NCBI GenBank assembly: GCA_003551785.1
Contig: PUNP01000355.1
Span: forward strand, 1-7,650
DNA: 7,650 bases
From: Candidatus Brocadiaceae bacterium
Lineage (GTDB): Bacteria > Planctomycetota > Brocadiia > SM23-32
Direction of reading: 5' to 3'
The number at the start of each line of letters is the position of its first letter. The first letter of the stretch is position 1. A program made the position numbers and the translations under genes. A model generated the notes under the pieces. It ran no database searches. It saw only the letters and a program-made list of their open reading frames with translations, and was not told where the DNA came from. Positions 6,451 to 7,650 of this stretch are shown here, piece by piece.

Positions 6451-7650
6451 AAAAATCAAATCAACAATAAAAATCCCATTCAAATACCTCGTTAAACGCA
6501 GCCCGGAGGTCTTTTTATTCATTTTCATAGCCTCCCTGATACCGTTTATTCTTATGGCTGCATCCGGGGTTTATAAGAACGTGAGAGGTTTATTTGTCGA
6601 TTATGCTACATATTCTACAATACTGACCGATAATATATTGGGCGTGGCCGCCGGCTTTGTCTGCGTCCTCGGCAGTATTCTGGTGATGTTTTTATTTTTA
6701 CGGCACTGGAGCCACCTTTGGGCCGTGGCACGTAAAATGGTTTGGGAAGCTCTTAATCGGAAGGTAGTGCTCATCTTATTACTGTTCTTTGTAATTTTGA
6801 TGCCGTCTCTGCCCTTTATACTTGCTACCGAGGGGAGCCTGCGCAGCCAGGTGCAGATAGTCTTAACCTACAGTCTTGCGCTGGCAGAGATACTGTTGTC
6901 CGTGTTAGCCATATTCGTCTGCACAGCATCTGTTTGCAGTGAAATTAACCGTAAACAGGTTTTTATAACCGATACTAAACCGCTTGGTCGTTGGCAGTTT
7001 CTAACGGGTAAGCTGATAGGTGTCACAGTATTATGTGCATCCCTTCTTTTCCTTATGTCCGGCGCTGTTTACGGTTTGGTCCATTACGTAGCACGGGACC
7101 GTGCATTTGACGATTTGCCTACCTGGGAAGCCCGAGAGAAGGCTGTTGACCTGCAGCGGGTTAGGGAAGAAGTGCTGGTTGCACGTCATACTGTCACCCC
7201 GTCAAAACCTGACGTCAGTGAATATGTCAGCACCATGATCCAGAATAGAAGGGAAAGAGGAGAGATTACAACTTCTGCCCAAGAAGCTCAAGCAAGGGAT
7301 GAATTGACAAATGAAGCCATCCGACGCCGTTTTACTGCTCCGGCGGGCGGACAGGCCTACTTTCGTTTTTCCGGCCTGGACCCGGGCTCTGAAAGCCCTG
7401 TGTATGTCAGAGCTAAACCCAATATGACTAATCCCGATGCTCAGGAAATAGATGATACCTGCCCTGGCATATGGGTTTTCCTGCAGCCGCGTACAGAAAG
7501 TGATGATACTGAAATGGTGATGGTCGGCGAGATGCAACAGCAGCTTACAGCCGGCGCTTTTCAGGAAATCGCTGTCAATCCACGAGTTATCGATCACAAC
7601 GGGGTGGTTCATCTGGTTTTTCAAAATCTTAGACGCGATACCGGGATTAT
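6443..7650 (+). CDS. ABC-2-type transporter permease (truncated by right edge)
   Basis: An uninterrupted frame starts at ATG 6443, the first start after the in-frame TAG at 6434-6436, and runs off the window after 402 codons. Five hydrophobic helices are visible: about 22-40, 64-86, 107-128, 139-166 and 189-213. The cytoplasmic loop between helices 4 and 5 (SEINRKQVFITDTKPLGRWQ, 166-185, then FLTGKLIGV) matches the ABC-2 permease motif E(I/T)..KQ....TKP..R..FL.GK of the NosY-like group (COG1277). If the N-terminus is inside, the polar segment from about residue 214 onward is extracytoplasmic; it is at least 190 residues. The text 'HLWAVARKMVWEALNRKVVL' (91-110) resembles the usual start of these permeases, so the first 90 residues and two helices look like an added N-terminal module. 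It pairs with the preceding ATPase; substrate unknown. Remaining helices should lie beyond the edge. Confidence 0.88.
   Translation, partial: MIKKIKSTIKIPFKYLVKRSPEVFLFIFIASLIPFILMAASGVYKNVRGLFVDYATYSTILTDNILGVAAGFVCVLGSILVMFLFLRHWSHLWAVARKMVWEALNRKVVLILLLFFVILMPSLPFILATEGSLRSQVQIVLTYSLALAEILLSVLAIFVCTASVCSEINRKQVFITDTKPLGRWQFLTGKLIGVTVLCASLLFLMSGAVYGLVHYVARDRAFDDLPTWEAREKAVDLQRVREEVLVARHTVTPSKPDVSEYVSTMIQNRRERGEITTSAQEAQARDELTNEAIRRRFTAPAGGQAYFRFSGLDPGSESPVYVRAKPNMTNPDAQEIDDTCPGIWVFLQPRTESDDTEMVMVGEMQQQLTAGAFQEIAVNPRVIDHNGVVHLVFQNLRRDTGI

Noticed and set aside
7202..7624. Open frame of 140 codons on the - strand near the right edge
   Set aside because: Overlaps the continuous permease frame, which has clear helices and an ABC-2 motif; the - strand product shows nothing recognisable.
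1..7650. CRISPR arrays, tRNA or rRNA genes, insertion sequences, attachment sites
   Set aside because: No spaced direct repeats, cloverleaf-like segments, transposase motifs or terminal inverted repeats were seen on reading both strands; nearly all sequence is explained by the listed genes.

Overview
The window is one co-directional (+ strand) stretch of bacterial chromosome at roughly even GC, densely packed with membrane-associated genes. It holds four complete and two truncated genes. Gene families, order and the weak Shine-Dalgarno sites point to a Planctomycetota-type organism, perhaps class Phycisphaerae. That is a judgement from general resemblance, not a phylogenetic result, and I hold it at about even odds.

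Region 1 (1-2967) has three consecutive SPFH/prohibitin-family genes. First is the C-terminal part of an HflK-like protein cut by the left edge. An HflC-like protein follows, overlapping it by 4 bp (ATGA). Third is a second, complete HflK-like protein. In well-studied bacteria HflK and HflC form a membrane-anchored cage around the AAA+ protease FtsH, and one gene of each is the usual complement; here HflK is present twice.

Region 2 (3011-5002) encodes a P1B-type heavy-metal ATPase 43 bp downstream, probably in the same transcription unit. It has all the catalytic motifs (TGES, CPC, DKTGT, HP, TGD, GDGVNDAP). It lacks an N-terminal HMA domain, has a short His-rich N-terminus instead, and carries an unusual last-helix motif (HNISS...NS). 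Its metal is therefore not assignable by eye.

Region 3 (5003-5158) is a 156-bp intergenic gap, the longest in the window. It contains a potentially well-folded RNA: a 7-bp perfect hairpin enclosed by a 13-bp long-range stem, with no U-tract. An A/T-rich leader without a usable Shine-Dalgarno leads into the next gene.

Region 4 (5159-7650) is an ABC-2-type transporter: an ATPase with a long acidic C-terminal tail, then a multi-helix permease cut by the right edge. A possible 18-codon ORF bridges the two, starting at the ATPase stop codon and ending across the permease start codon.

The genes plausibly work together at the cytoplasmic membrane: an SPFH scaffold or protease-modulator complex beside a metal pump, then a separate or linked ABC exporter. 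No mobile elements, CRISPR arrays, tRNAs or rRNAs are visible. The most unusual points are the HflK-HflC-HflK plus P1B-ATPase linkage, the folded intergenic element and the bridging mini-ORF.
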